From assembly GCF_020532555.1 (NCBI RefSeq), contig NZ_JAJBBR010000007.1, forward strand, positions 62,001 to 126,000: a DNA stretch of 64,000 nt, read 5' to 3'. This document shows, piece by piece, positions 8,519-16,586 of this stretch. This DNA comes from Microvirga lenta (GTDB lineage Bacteria; Pseudomonadota; Alphaproteobacteria; Rhizobiales; Beijerinckiaceae). Position 1 is the first letter of the stretch. Every line of letters begins with the position of its first letter. The notes beneath the pieces are model-generated. The model ran no database searches. It saw only the letters and a list, made by a program, of their open reading frames with translations, and had not been told where the DNA came from. The position numbers and the translations under genes are program-made.

Positions 8519-9162
8519 CATTTAGCTTTCTTGGCCGAACGCCGCGGACTGACCTCAAGAGGTGCCGAGACGAGCGTCTTACCCGTGCGCGGAATGGAGA
8601 GACTGAGGTAAACCGAGCCTTTCTCCGCCCATTCCGGGAGACGGAACGTCGTGCGCAGTTCACCGCTCCCATTCACACGGGCGCCTCGTAGAATAAGGTG
8701 ATGCTTCGGCGAGCGGCTCTTGCCTCCCTTGATCCAGACGCGCATCCGGGGCGGCAGATCGGAGACCTCGATGGCGACCCGGTGCCCACGATCCGTCTCG
8801 GTCAGGCTCGCGACGATGCCGTCGCCCGTCTTGCTGGCCGTCTTGGTCGTCGCCTCGTCGTCCCCTGAATTGGGGAGAGCGAGCCTCGTCCCGACCTCGA
8901 CGAGATTGGGATTCCTGATGCTCGGGTTTTCCCGAAGCAGATCGGAAACGGTTGTGCCACAGCGTCTGGCGAGCGACGACAGGGTGTCGCCGGGGGCAAC
9001 CTTCACGGATTGCCCGCATTCCTCGCTCCGTTGGCTTGCCGCTTCGGCCGAGGGTGCTGCTGCCATCAGCTTCAGCACAAGCAAGCCATACGCGCCAACC
9101 CGTATGGTGGAGGCGAGAGCACGCCGGCAGGATTCCCTTAAGCTGAACTCTGATACGCTCAT
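8518..9162 (-). CDS. LysM domain protein, exported
   Basis: 214 residues. The N-terminal hydrophobic segment (about 20-42, ending PSAEAAS) is a signal or anchor. A single LysM peptidoglycan-binding module follows (about 51-95: VKVAPGDTLSSLARRCGTTVSDLLRENPSI ... VGTRLALP). The C-terminal half is a beta-rich domain that I do not recognise. No peptidase motif is visible. An exact EcfG promoter ends only eight bases before the ATG, so the message may be leaderless. Probably a cell-wall-binding stress protein in the periplasm. Confidence 0.78.
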   Translation of the reverse strand: MSVSEFSLRESCRRALASTIRVGAYGLLVLKLMAAAPSAEAASQRSEECGQSVKVAPGDTLSSLARRCGTTVSDLLRENPSIRNPNLVEVGTRLALPNSGDDEATTKTASKTGDGIVASLTETDRGHRVAIEVSDLPPRMRVWIKGGKSRSPKHHLILRGARVNGSGELRTTFRLPEWAEKGSVYLSLSIPRTGKTLVSAPLEVSPRRSAKKAK

Positions 9163-9170
9163 ATCTTGGC

Positions 9171-9195
9171 AACGAGAGGAGTTCGCCGCGGTTCC
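9171..9195 (-). promoter_or_regulatory. EcfG general-stress promoter of the LysM gene
   Basis: On the minus strand GGAAC (9195-9191), a 16-base spacer, CGTT (9174-9171): exact consensus. Only 8 bases separate CGTT from the ATG, so transcription should start at or next to the start codon. Confidence 0.75.
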
Positions 9196-9299
9196 GGAGC
9201 CTCACCGCCCATGGAAGGGCTCATGCAGCGGATTGCCGCTTTGCCGGCAGCGCTGCAGCCGACCCCCACAAACCCTCTGACAATGGAGAATGCCGGTTG

Positions 9300-9656
9300 A
9301 TGAGGTACCTTTATTGCACGGCTATGATCTGCCTGTGTTCGCCCGTCAGCCTTGCTGCCGATGTCACGATCGCCCTTCCTGGCTCGTCGCCTGTCGAAAG
9401 AAACTATGTTTCGTACAAATGCCAGGGAGGTCTGCAGCTAAAGGTTGAATACATCAACGCGGGCCCGAACTCCCTTGCAGTGGTGCCTGTCTCAGGTAGC
9501 GTTCTGGTCTTCGCCAATGTCATGTCCGGGTCTGGAGCGCGCTATGCGGCAGGACCTTACATCTGGTGGACGAAAGGCACGGGGGCGGAACTTTACGATC
9601 AGCGCCAAGGCGGTGGATCCAAGCCGATCGCATGCACGGAAGTCGGGAGCCCTTGA
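9300..9656 (+). CDS. MliC-family inhibitor of C-type lysozyme
   Basis: 118 residues. Signal peptide at 1-19 (ending SLAAD), then a small beta-barrel: VERNYVSYKCQGGLQLKVEYIN ... SGARYAAGPYIWWTKGTGAELYDQ ... IACTE. The two Cys (in YKCQG and IACTE) and the W/K/G pattern fit MliC/PliC lysozyme inhibitors, which act in the periplasm or on the outer membrane. There is no lipobox Cys at the signal end, so it is probably soluble. The ATG at 9300 directly follows an in-frame TTG. Divergent from the LysM gene. Confidence 0.72.
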   Translation: MRYLYCTAMICLCSPVSLAADVTIALPGSSPVERNYVSYKCQGGLQLKVEYINAGPNSLAVVPVSGSVLVFANVMSGSGARYAAGPYIWWTKGTGAELYDQRQGGGSKPIACTEVGSP

Positions 9657-9923
9657 AGGTTGCAGTGCCGGCGGAACTCGCGCTCCGCACGGGCGGAGCC
9701 ATGTCATCCGGCGCCTGGGTTCCCTCCTGAGATGCGAACAGGTCTACAATAGGTCTGTCGCCATGTTCTTCATTTTCCCAGCATCTGCAACGCTTAGCGG
9801 ATGAATTTGCCGATATTCGGTTGATTAATACGTGCCGCCGTCACCCAAATTCCCCCAGTTGTACCTGTATATTCTCCGAAGGTGGGGCTTCTGCTCCAAC
9901 TTCCGGTGAACTATTCTGGCTGA

Positions 9924-10676
9924 ATGAAACTGCGTCGCCCGATCGTTTCGGAACTAGCGAGAAAGAGAGACCATCGGGCTAATCGGCTCCTTGCCGCTTT
10001 GGAGCCGGAAGATCTGGCCTATTTGGCCCCGCACTTGGAAATCGTGGCCCTGCCGAAGGGGACGATTCTCTACCAGGCGGGCGAAACCTTGCGCTACGCC
10101 TACTTCCCACATGACACGATCGTATCGCTCGTCGCCGATATGAGTAACGGCAGTTCAGCCGAAATGGCGGTTTTCGGCTGCGAGTCCATGGTCGGTCTCA
10201 TTAGCGCCTTCGTGACCCGACAATCGATCGGGCGGTATGTCGTGCAATTTCCCGGCGTGGCATCGCGCATCTGTCTGGATCGGATGCATGAGGCGATCAA
10301 CGTCCGCCCCAGCATCCGGCAGCTGATCCTCCGCTTCACGGAGGCCCTCCTTTCCCGGATTCTTCAGAACGTTGCCTGTAATGCCATTCATAGCGTCGAG
10401 GCTCGATGCTGTCGCTGGATTCTCAGCACTCACGACCGCCTCAACCAGGATACGCTGCCCCTTACCCATGAGTTTCTAGCCGAGATGTTGGGCGTGCAGC
10501 GCTCGACCGTCAGCATTATCACGCGAGCGCTTCAGGCGGAGGGGCTGATCCAGCAGGGCCGCGGGTTTATAGCGGTGACGGACCGGTCGGGACTCGAGAG
10601 GGCCAGTTGCGAATGCTACGGAAAGGTCCGCCGGAATTTCGAGCGTCTCCTGCCGCACACCTATACCAAGACATAG
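9924..10676 (+). CDS. Crp/Fnr family transcriptional regulator
   Basis: 250 residues. An N-terminal cyclic-nucleotide-binding-like beta roll (about 25-140) is followed by a C-terminal winged helix (about 160-225, LPLTHEFLAEMLGVQRSTVSIITRALQAEGLIQQGRG). The FNR-type N-terminal iron-sulfur cysteines are not visible, and the beta roll lacks the phosphate-cassette Glu/Arg of true cAMP binders, so the signal is unknown. Such proteins are common in Hyphomicrobiales stress regions. Monocistronic-looking, with no clear Shine-Dalgarno. Confidence 0.8.
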   Translation: MKLRRPIVSELARKRDHRANRLLAALEPEDLAYLAPHLEIVALPKGTILYQAGETLRYAYFPHDTIVSLVADMSNGSSAEMAVFGCESMVGLISAFVTRQSIGRYVVQFPGVASRICLDRMHEAINVRPSIRQLILRFTEALLSRILQNVACNAIHSVEARCCRWILSTHDRLNQDTLPLTHEFLAEMLGVQRSTVSIITRALQAEGLIQQGRGFIAVTDRSGLERASCECYGKVRRNFERLLPHTYTKT

Positions 10677-10838
10677 CGCTTCCGCGCTCCCCTTTCCTGG
10701 TAATGCTTAAGCTTCACGGGAATGTTATCTCACTAACCCTTAAGGGGAGAGGAGCCGCCGGCTCTCTGTCGGTTTCCCGACAGACGGAGTACGTCGCTCT
10801 CGCTATCCTGAGCTTCTCTTAAAGCCAGGAGGAGGGAC

Positions 10839-11090
10839 ATGGCCAACTTGCAAAAGTGGACCTTACGCGAGACTACGCACAAATCTCCTGACCCGAGTGG
10901 CTGCACCCTGTCGGCGCGAGAGGCCGACATTCTGCGCTCCGTGATGGAGGGAGCGTCGCGTGGAACGATCGCTTCGGAGTTCGGTGTTTCCGAGCGCACC
11001 GTGAGAGATCACGTTAAGTCGATCCTGAAGAAAGTTCAGGTCATGCATTCAGATGCGGTGGTTTCAGAGGAGAAGGTCGTTAGCGCCTGA
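10839..11090 (+). CDS. Single-domain LuxR-type HTH protein
   Basis: 83 residues. Residues 23-75 form a LuxR/FixJ C-terminal helix-turn-helix (CTLSAREADILRSVMEGASRGTIASEFGVSERTVRDHVKSILKKV). There is no receiver or ligand domain, so it must act alone or as a partner. A strong AGGAGGAGG ribosome site is present. Upstream, 10766-10783 holds a hairpin (CTGTCGG/CCGACAG) that could be an operator. A minus-strand sRNA converges on its 3' end. Confidence 0.75.
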   Translation: MANLQKWTLRETTHKSPDPSGCTLSAREADILRSVMEGASRGTIASEFGVSERTVRDHVKSILKKVQVMHSDAVVSEEKVVSA

Positions 11091-11182
11091 TTGATTCGGC
11101 ACGACTCCGCCAGGTCATGCAGAGCCGAGGAGGGGACTGGCCACTGGTGCAAAGAGGGGCTGCCAGACATGCCTCTCAGAAG

Positions 11183-11272
11183 AAAAAAGGCCGCTGTTGC
11201 CAGCGGCCCGAAGTCTAGGGAGGAAACGCCCAAAAGGGCAGCGATACGACGACGCCGTCGCCATATCGCACT
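11183..11272 (-). ncRNA. Trans-acting sRNA with anti-Shine-Dalgarno motif (alpha-r14-like architecture)
   Basis: Read on the minus strand, about 90 nt: stem-loop 1 (11269-11241, GCGATA and CGACG arms), stem-loop 2 GCCC-TTTT-GGGC (11239-11228), a single-stranded TTTCCTCCCT (11226-11217), then a terminator hairpin GGCCGCTG/CAGCGGCC (11208-11189) followed by six T (11188-11183). CCUCC motifs next to a Rho-independent terminator are the hallmark of the alphaproteobacterial alpha-r14/NfeR1-type sRNAs that pair with ribosome sites of many mRNAs. A possible promoter is CTTGCT-N17-TTAATT (11306-11278). Family identity is from memory; the architecture is seen directly. Confidence 0.65.
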
Positions 11273-11309
11273 AAGATAATTAAGGCTTGCGGCTTTCTCG
11301 AGCAAGCAG

Positions 11310-11334
11310 AAAAGGGCAGCATTGCTGCCCTTTT
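11310..11334. terminator. Bidirectional intrinsic terminator
   Basis: The arms AAAAGGGCAGC (11310-11320) and GCTGCCCTTTT (11324-11334) enclose a 3-base loop, giving four T on either strand. It serves the cyclase operon from the right and may stop read-through from the left. The left arm repeats exactly at 11232-11242 within the sRNA region. Confidence 0.7.
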
Positions 11335-11410
11335 GCGTCTGAACAGGCATGCGTTCCATGCATGGTTTTGCAGTCCGACCTGCCCCGATGGAGCGTCCTC
11401 TCCGGCGGGC

Positions 11411-12538
11411 TCATGGATCTGTCGGCGTGAGCTCCAGGACGTTGTAGATGGGAATGGCTCGGCTGAGACCCTTCAGGGCCACGTCGCCGAGAGGGCGCAG
11501 AACTGCCGTTCCGTCCAATTGCGAGGCAACTCGTTGCGTGACGAGAATCTGGTTGTCTCGCGCCTCTGAGCAGAGGCGTGCCGCCACATTGGTAACGGTG
11601 CCGATGGCCGCATAGTCGAAACGCCCTTCGAACCCGATTCGGCCAAGGGTTGCGTACCCTTGCGCAATGCCGATCCCAAACCCGATCGAGTACCCACGAA
11701 GCTGCCAGCTCTGTGCCAGCGCGGTGGTGCGATCCCGCATTGCGATGGCAAGCCGGACGGCTCGTGCCGCCGGATCCGGGCAAGGAATAGGATCGTTGAA
11801 GAAGACCATCATTCCATCCCCGGCGAATCGCTCGAGAGTGCCCTCGGCCTGGTACACGAGCGGGCCAAGAGTTGCGTGATAGGCATTCAGAAGGTCCATG
11901 ACCTCCTCAGGCTCCGCGAGCTCCGAGAAGCTGGTGAACCCGCGCAAATCGCAGAAGAGAACGACAATCTCGCGACGATGATGTTCCAGAATTCCAGCCT
12001 GGACTCCTTCGGAGACGATCATGTCGGCGACTTGTGGCGGCAGAAACCGCCTCAACTCCCGCATTCTCTCCAGTTCCCGCACCTGTCGCTGGATCCGCTC
12101 CTCCAGGGTTCTGTTCAGCGCGGCCAGTTCAGCGGCTTGGCGTTGAACAGTGTCGTAGAGTGTCTTGATCCGCAGGAGAGAGCGCACTCTCGCCACGAGC
12201 GTCGTGGGTTCGAAGGGCTTGGTGAGATAGTCGTCGCCACCGGCGTCCAAACCCGCCACGACATCCTCGACGCTGGACTTGGCCGTCAAAAGGACGATCG
12301 GGATCGCCCGCAGGGCTTCGTTTCCCTTGAGGCGGCGGGTCACCTCGATGCCGTCGATCCCAGGCATCATCACGTCGAGCAGGATCAGGTCGGGAAGAAT
12401 CCGGGATGTTTTTTCAAGAGCCTCGTGACCATTGCGGGCCGTCTCGACCACGTATCCTTGAGCCTCAAGCCGTACTGTAACGATCTCGAGGTTCTCTTCG
12501 ACGTCATCGACGACCAGGATGAGAGGGCGCTCACGCAT
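11411..12538 (-). CDS. Response regulator with class III adenylate/guanylate cyclase output
   Basis: 375 residues. Receiver domain at 5-122 with phospho-acceptor D55 (LLDVMMPG) and the K in TKPFE. A coiled-coil signalling helix spans about 130-168. The class III cyclase domain (about 186-365) has metal-binding D197 (FCDLRGF) and D241 (FAGDGM), FDY with D308, and N317/R321 (TNVAARL) for transition-state contacts. An Arg replaces the usual adenine-contacting Lys before FAGD, so substrate choice (ATP or GTP) is uncertain. Last gene of the operon starting at 17539; 14 bp after the lone receiver. Phosphorylation by the kinase probably controls cyclic nucleotide output. Confidence 0.85.
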   Translation of the reverse strand: MRERPLILVVDDVEENLEIVTVRLEAQGYVVETARNGHEALEKTSRILPDLILLDVMMPGIDGIEVTRRLKGNEALRAIPIVLLTAKSSVEDVVAGLDAGGDDYLTKPFEPTTLVARVRSLLRIKTLYDTVQRQAAELAALNRTLEERIQRQVRELERMRELRRFLPPQVADMIVSEGVQAGILEHHRREIVVLFCDLRGFTSFSELAEPEEVMDLLNAYHATLGPLVYQAEGTLERFAGDGMMVFFNDPIPCPDPAARAVRLAIAMRDRTTALAQSWQLRGYSIGFGIGIAQGYATLGRIGFEGRFDYAAIGTVTNVAARLCSEARDNQILVTQRVASQLDGTAVLRPLGDVALKGLSRAIPIYNVLELTPTDP

Positions 12539-12552
12539 GCAGGCTTCCCGGT

Positions 12553-12921
12553 TCAGTCCAGGAGTTCGCGAACCGTCGCGAGCAACTGGCGAGGGCTGAA
12601 GGGCTTCGCAACGTACCCGTCGCAGCCAGCCGCTCGCGCTTTCTCCCGGTCACCCGACAGGGCATAGGATGTGACGGCTATGATAGGAATGGGGTGAAGC
12701 GCGGTATCGGCTTTGATCTGGCGGATCGCCTCGTACCCATTGAGAATGGGGAGCTGAATATCCATCAGTATGAGGTCGGGCCGGAATTCCGCCGCTGCTG
12801 CGACAGCCGAACGCCCGTCATGCGCCTCCACCAGGTCAAAACCCGCGTTGGTGAGAAGGTCGCGCAGGATTTGCCGGTTGTCTTCGGTGTCCTCTACGAT
12901 CAGGATCCTCTTTCGCTTCAT
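12553..12921 (-). CDS. Single-domain response regulator (DivK-like)
   Basis: 122 residues, receiver only, with acidic pocket E10-D11, phospho-acceptor D54 (ILMDIQLP), the T/S of AVTSYA and the K of AKPFS. With no output domain it probably acts by protein contact or as a phosphate shuttle between the kinase and the cyclase regulator. The ATG at 12921 overlaps the kinase stop by four bases (ATGA); the open frame further upstream reads into the kinase and is not used. Confidence 0.85.
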   Translation of the reverse strand: MKRKRILIVEDTEDNRQILRDLLTNAGFDLVEAHDGRSAVAAAAEFRPDLILMDIQLPILNGYEAIRQIKADTALHPIPIIAVTSYALSGDREKARAAGCDGYVAKPFSPRQLLATVRELLD

Positions 12922-15900
12922 GCGGCCTCCGTCACATCGCTCTGGCCGAGAGGAAGATCGATCACGAAGGTCGACCCACATCCGAGAGCGGAACGAAGGT
13001 CGATTGTTCCACCATGTTTCTCTACGATGCGTTTGGAGATGGCGAGCCCGAGGCCGGTTCCACCCTGCCCGTGAGTGGCTGGATTGGAGCCTTGCTGGAA
13101 AGCCTCGAATATTCGCCTTTGGTCCTCCGGCGAGATCCCGATTCCCGTGTCCTCGATAACGATCCTCAGCCGTCCATCCTCGACCCTGACGACGATGTCG
13201 ATCGATCCTGCCTCGGTGAACTTGACGGCATTTCCGGCAAGATTGACCAGCACCTGCGTAAGGCGCCGTTCGTCACCGCACCCGGCGGGCAGTCCTTCGG
13301 GAACCGATGTGCGAAGGGTCAGACCCTTGGCCCGGGCGAGTGGTTCTATCGTCGAGACGGCAGCCTGCACCAGATTCTGGATTGAGTAGGATTCGGCCGC
13401 AATCGACAATTCTCCCGCCTCGATCTTCGAGAGATCGAGAACGTCGTTGATCAGGGAAAGCAGGTGACGACCATTCGCCTGTACGCGGCCAAGAACATTC
13501 TGCGCTCTGTCGGGCATGGAGCCGTAGAGGCCGTCGATCAGTAGTTCCGTGTATCCCAGAACCGCATTGAGGGGAGTTCTCAGTTCGTGACTCACGTTGG
13601 CCAGGAAGCGGGATTTTGCCTGACTGGCCTCTTCGGCGTGCTGCTTGGCTTGACGCAGCGCCTCGTCGCGGGCATGGCGCTCCGCAATATCCCGTACCAC
13701 GCATATCAGGCCGCCGCCCTGGATCCGCGTCAGTGAGATGTCTTGGGGGAAAGTGCTCCCGTCCCGCCTCAGCCCTACAGCCTCACCGCTCCAGCGACCG
13801 TGCTGGAACACCGTCGGCATGGCGTCCCGCTCGATCCGGGCGCGCTCCTCGTCAGTGTAGAGTTTTCGCCAGCTTTTGCCTACCAGTTCGGAGGGATGCT
13901 CGTAGCCGAAGATCCGGAGATGGGCTGCATTCAGATATTCATAGGTCTCGTCGGGGGCGAGAATGGCCATACCATCCATCGCCGCCTCCATGGCGGCGAG
14001 ATGACGGCGGAGAACCTCTTCGATTCGCTTCAGCTCGGTAATATCGAAGTAGGTGAGCATACGCCCTCCGTCGGGGAGCGCGGTGCATTGATACTGGATG
14101 ATCCTACCGCTTCTGAGGCGCATCTCGCTTGGCGTGACATGGCCTCTTCTGATCTCGGCGATACGGCGCTCCTTGTAGGCCTCCCACTCATCATCCTGAA
14201 TGTCGTAGATTTGGGAAACGCGGCTCTGCTCCATGTCCTCTTCGAGATTTCGCAGACAGTCATAGAACTCTGCCGGCATCTGCCACAATTCGCGATACGC
14301 TCTGTTGGCCAGGCGGATCCGAAGGTCGGGATCAAGGAAGAGGACGCCGTACTGAATGGTTTCCAGGACGGCATTGAGGTCGCGTAGTGCGGCTTCGGTT
14401 TCCTTCTTTGCGAGTTTCAGTTGCTCCTCGCGCTTCTTGAGTTCCGATATGTCGTTGAAGGAGGCTAGGAGCGCCGGCTGTGCCTCGTAGTCGGCGATGG
14501 CGGCGTTGATGAGGGCCCAATGCTTCGTTCCGTCAGGGCGCCGCATGACGATTTCCATGTCGCTGATGCGACCGTCGCGCGCCAGGATTTCGAATATGCG
14601 GGTTCGATCCGCCGGGTTGGCATAGTAGTCGAGTCCGGACGTTCCCTTCATTTCCTCGGGCGAGAGGCCGGTGACTTCCGCCGTGCGGGCATTCGCGTAC
14701 AGGATCCGTCCGTCTGATAACCGGGTCACTGCAAGTGGGAATGGGGCGAGTTCCAGGAGGCGCCGCTGGCGCTGCTCGGCTGCCGCAATGGCATCGAGAG
14801 CTCGTTTCTGCTCCGTGATATCGACATAGGTGAGCATCCGCCCGCCATCGGGGAGGGAGACGCAGTTATAGCGGAGCACCCGCCCGCCGGGAATCCGGAT
14901 TTCGACAGGTGCCTCGTCGCAGCCGCGAATGCGCTCGACGATATGAGCCATGCTCGTTTCGGCGGTAGATGGATCCACCTCCATGATACGGCAATGGTGG
15001 GCGACGAGATCGTGGATCGGTGTTCCATTGGCGATCAACCGATCGGGCGTATTCCACATCTGCTTGTAGGCGCGGTTTCCAAGCCGGATCCTCAAGTCGG
15101 GGCTCAGGAAGAGGATTCCGTAATCGATGGTGTCGAGGAGGGCGTTGAGCTCCCGGTGATGAGCCAATTCGCGCTCGGCCCGTTCGCGCTTGGTCAGTTC
15201 ATGCGCCAGCTTTTCGTTGAGCTTGGAGAGGCTCGCACTTCGCTCGTTCAGCGCGGATTCGCGGGCGTCGATCTGCCGTGCCATCGCCGTAAAGGCTTCT
15301 GCCAGTTCTCCGATCTCATCGTTGCGGCGGAAATCGAGCGACGTGTTGAAGCGCCCCTCGGCGACCGATCCGGTGGCTCGCACGAGTTGGCGTAAGGGGA
15401 TGGCGATCTGCGTCCTCAGGGTCGAGCTCAGAATGAAGAGCTCGAACAGGAGGGCCAAAGCCCCCATGATGAGGATAAGGCGTGCGGTATCCCAGGCGCT
15501 CTCAGCGGCAAGGGAAAGAGGGAAGACCGTTGCCAGCGTCCATCCCGGGCCGCCAAGCTTCGTGACCGCAACGACCTCATTGTGCTTTCGGTTGCGCACG
15601 ACCGTCTGACCGGGATCGCGCTCGCGCACGAGTTCGTGGATCTGCTTGAGATGAGCGTCGTTCGTCTCAGCGACGGGAAGGGAGCCGCTCTTTGCCTGAA
15701 TGGCATCCATATATCGGGGATGAGCGATGATCCGTCCCTCATCGGAGAACAGAACGTTGTATGTCCCGCCCGTATCAGCGCTGGCTGCCCGTCCGATCAG
15801 GTCGTGCATGAGGATGTCCTGGCCGATCTGGATGAGGGACCGGTCCTCGACAATGGTGGGGCGGGTGACCGAGACCAGCCAATCGTTGATACCGTAGTCG

Positions 15901-16586
15901 AAGTAGAGCTCGGACCAGCGCTCCCGGCCGGACACGAGTGCGGATCCGGCATTGGCGCCAGCGACGACGACAGCGTCCTTCCTGTCCGAGAGCAGGCTCA
16001 GCTTGCCTGAGATTTCCCAATCTCCTGCTCGCAGGGCCCAGGGCTGCCCCGGCCAATACATGATGACGGCGCCTTCCGGGGCGATGGCATAGAGGTTGGC
16101 AAATTGACTCTGCCAAGCCGGGCCGAACTGGGTGATCAGGTCGAAGGCGGCGATAAGGCGGCGCTTCAGGTCCCGATCTGCGACCACATGCTTGCCGATG
16201 AAGCCTGTTACTCCGTATGTGCGAAAAACGTCCTCGCTGAGCCGTGTGGTTCCATCGGGGTGCTGCTGGAAGAGGGCTGAGAAACGCTGTTCGGCTCCCT
16301 GAGGGTCCAGTTGGCTGATTTCGCGTTTGTACGCGTCCGCAAAGGTGCGGATGTTGCTGCTCGCAAGATCGAAGATCGCACTCTCACGCACTCGCCTTTG
16401 CTCGACGTAGCGCTCAAGGTTTTCCGTTGCCTGCTGCTCAAAGCCGGAGCGGACATGCCAGTAGCTCAGGATCGTAGCGATCGCGACAACGATGCTGATG
16501 CGTATGGTGATCTTGCGGAGCGTCTCGCGCGTGACCGAATGTTTCGGTTCCGTCGGTGACGACAGATGCTCATCGGTCGTGGTCAT
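12918..16586 (-). CDS. Membrane sensor histidine kinase: Cache-HAMP-PAS x4-HisKA-HATPase
   Basis: 1222 residues. TM1 about 28-44, a large periplasmic domain 45-366 (double-Cache type), TM2 367-387, HAMP 388-442, a coiled coil, PAS1 480-592, PAS2 603-715, PAS3 738-852, PAS4 862-970, HisKA with phospho-His H1000 (SHELRTPLN), and HATPase 1105-1217 (NLAGNAVKF, EDTGIGIS, GTGLGL). PAS1 and PAS3 are near copies of each other. The open frame continues to 17414, but those 276 residues are an off-frame reading of the upstream gene; the ATG at 16586 overlaps that gene's stop by four bases. Likely phosphorylates both downstream receivers. Confidence 0.88.
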   Translation of the reverse strand: MTTTDEHLSSPTEPKHSVTRETLRKITIRISIVVAIATILSYWHVRSGFEQQATENLERYVEQRRVRESAIFDLASSNIRTFADAYKREISQLDPQGAEQRFSALFQQHPDGTTRLSEDVFRTYGVTGFIGKHVVADRDLKRRLIAAFDLITQFGPAWQSQFANLYAIAPEGAVIMYWPGQPWALRAGDWEISGKLSLLSDRKDAVVVAGANAGSALVSGRERWSELYFDYGINDWLVSVTRPTIVEDRSLIQIGQDILMHDLIGRAASADTGGTYNVLFSDEGRIIAHPRYMDAIQAKSGSLPVAETNDAHLKQIHELVRERDPGQTVVRNRKHNEVVAVTKLGGPGWTLATVFPLSLAAESAWDTARLILIMGALALLFELFILSSTLRTQIAIPLRQLVRATGSVAEGRFNTSLDFRRNDEIGELAEAFTAMARQIDARESALNERSASLSKLNEKLAHELTKRERAERELAHHRELNALLDTIDYGILFLSPDLRIRLGNRAYKQMWNTPDRLIANGTPIHDLVAHHCRIMEVDPSTAETSMAHIVERIRGCDEAPVEIRIPGGRVLRYNCVSLPDGGRMLTYVDITEQKRALDAIAAAEQRQRRLLELAPFPLAVTRLSDGRILYANARTAEVTGLSPEEMKGTSGLDYYANPADRTRIFEILARDGRISDMEIVMRRPDGTKHWALINAAIADYEAQPALLASFNDISELKKREEQLKLAKKETEAALRDLNAVLETIQYGVLFLDPDLRIRLANRAYRELWQMPAEFYDCLRNLEEDMEQSRVSQIYDIQDDEWEAYKERRIAEIRRGHVTPSEMRLRSGRIIQYQCTALPDGGRMLTYFDITELKRIEEVLRRHLAAMEAAMDGMAILAPDETYEYLNAAHLRIFGYEHPSELVGKSWRKLYTDEERARIERDAMPTVFQHGRWSGEAVGLRRDGSTFPQDISLTRIQGGGLICVVRDIAERHARDEALRQAKQHAEEASQAKSRFLANVSHELRTPLNAVLGYTELLIDGLYGSMPDRAQNVLGRVQANGRHLLSLINDVLDLSKIEAGELSIAAESYSIQNLVQAAVSTIEPLARAKGLTLRTSVPEGLPAGCGDERRLTQVLVNLAGNAVKFTEAGSIDIVVRVEDGRLRIVIEDTGIGISPEDQRRIFEAFQQGSNPATHGQGGTGLGLAISKRIVEKHGGTIDLRSALGCGSTFVIDLPLGQSDVTEAA

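Noticed and set aside
11091..11279. Short plus-strand ORF of 62 codons after the LuxR gene
   Set aside because: It runs through the hairpins of the minus-strand sRNA and encodes a Lys/Arg-rich peptide with no family.
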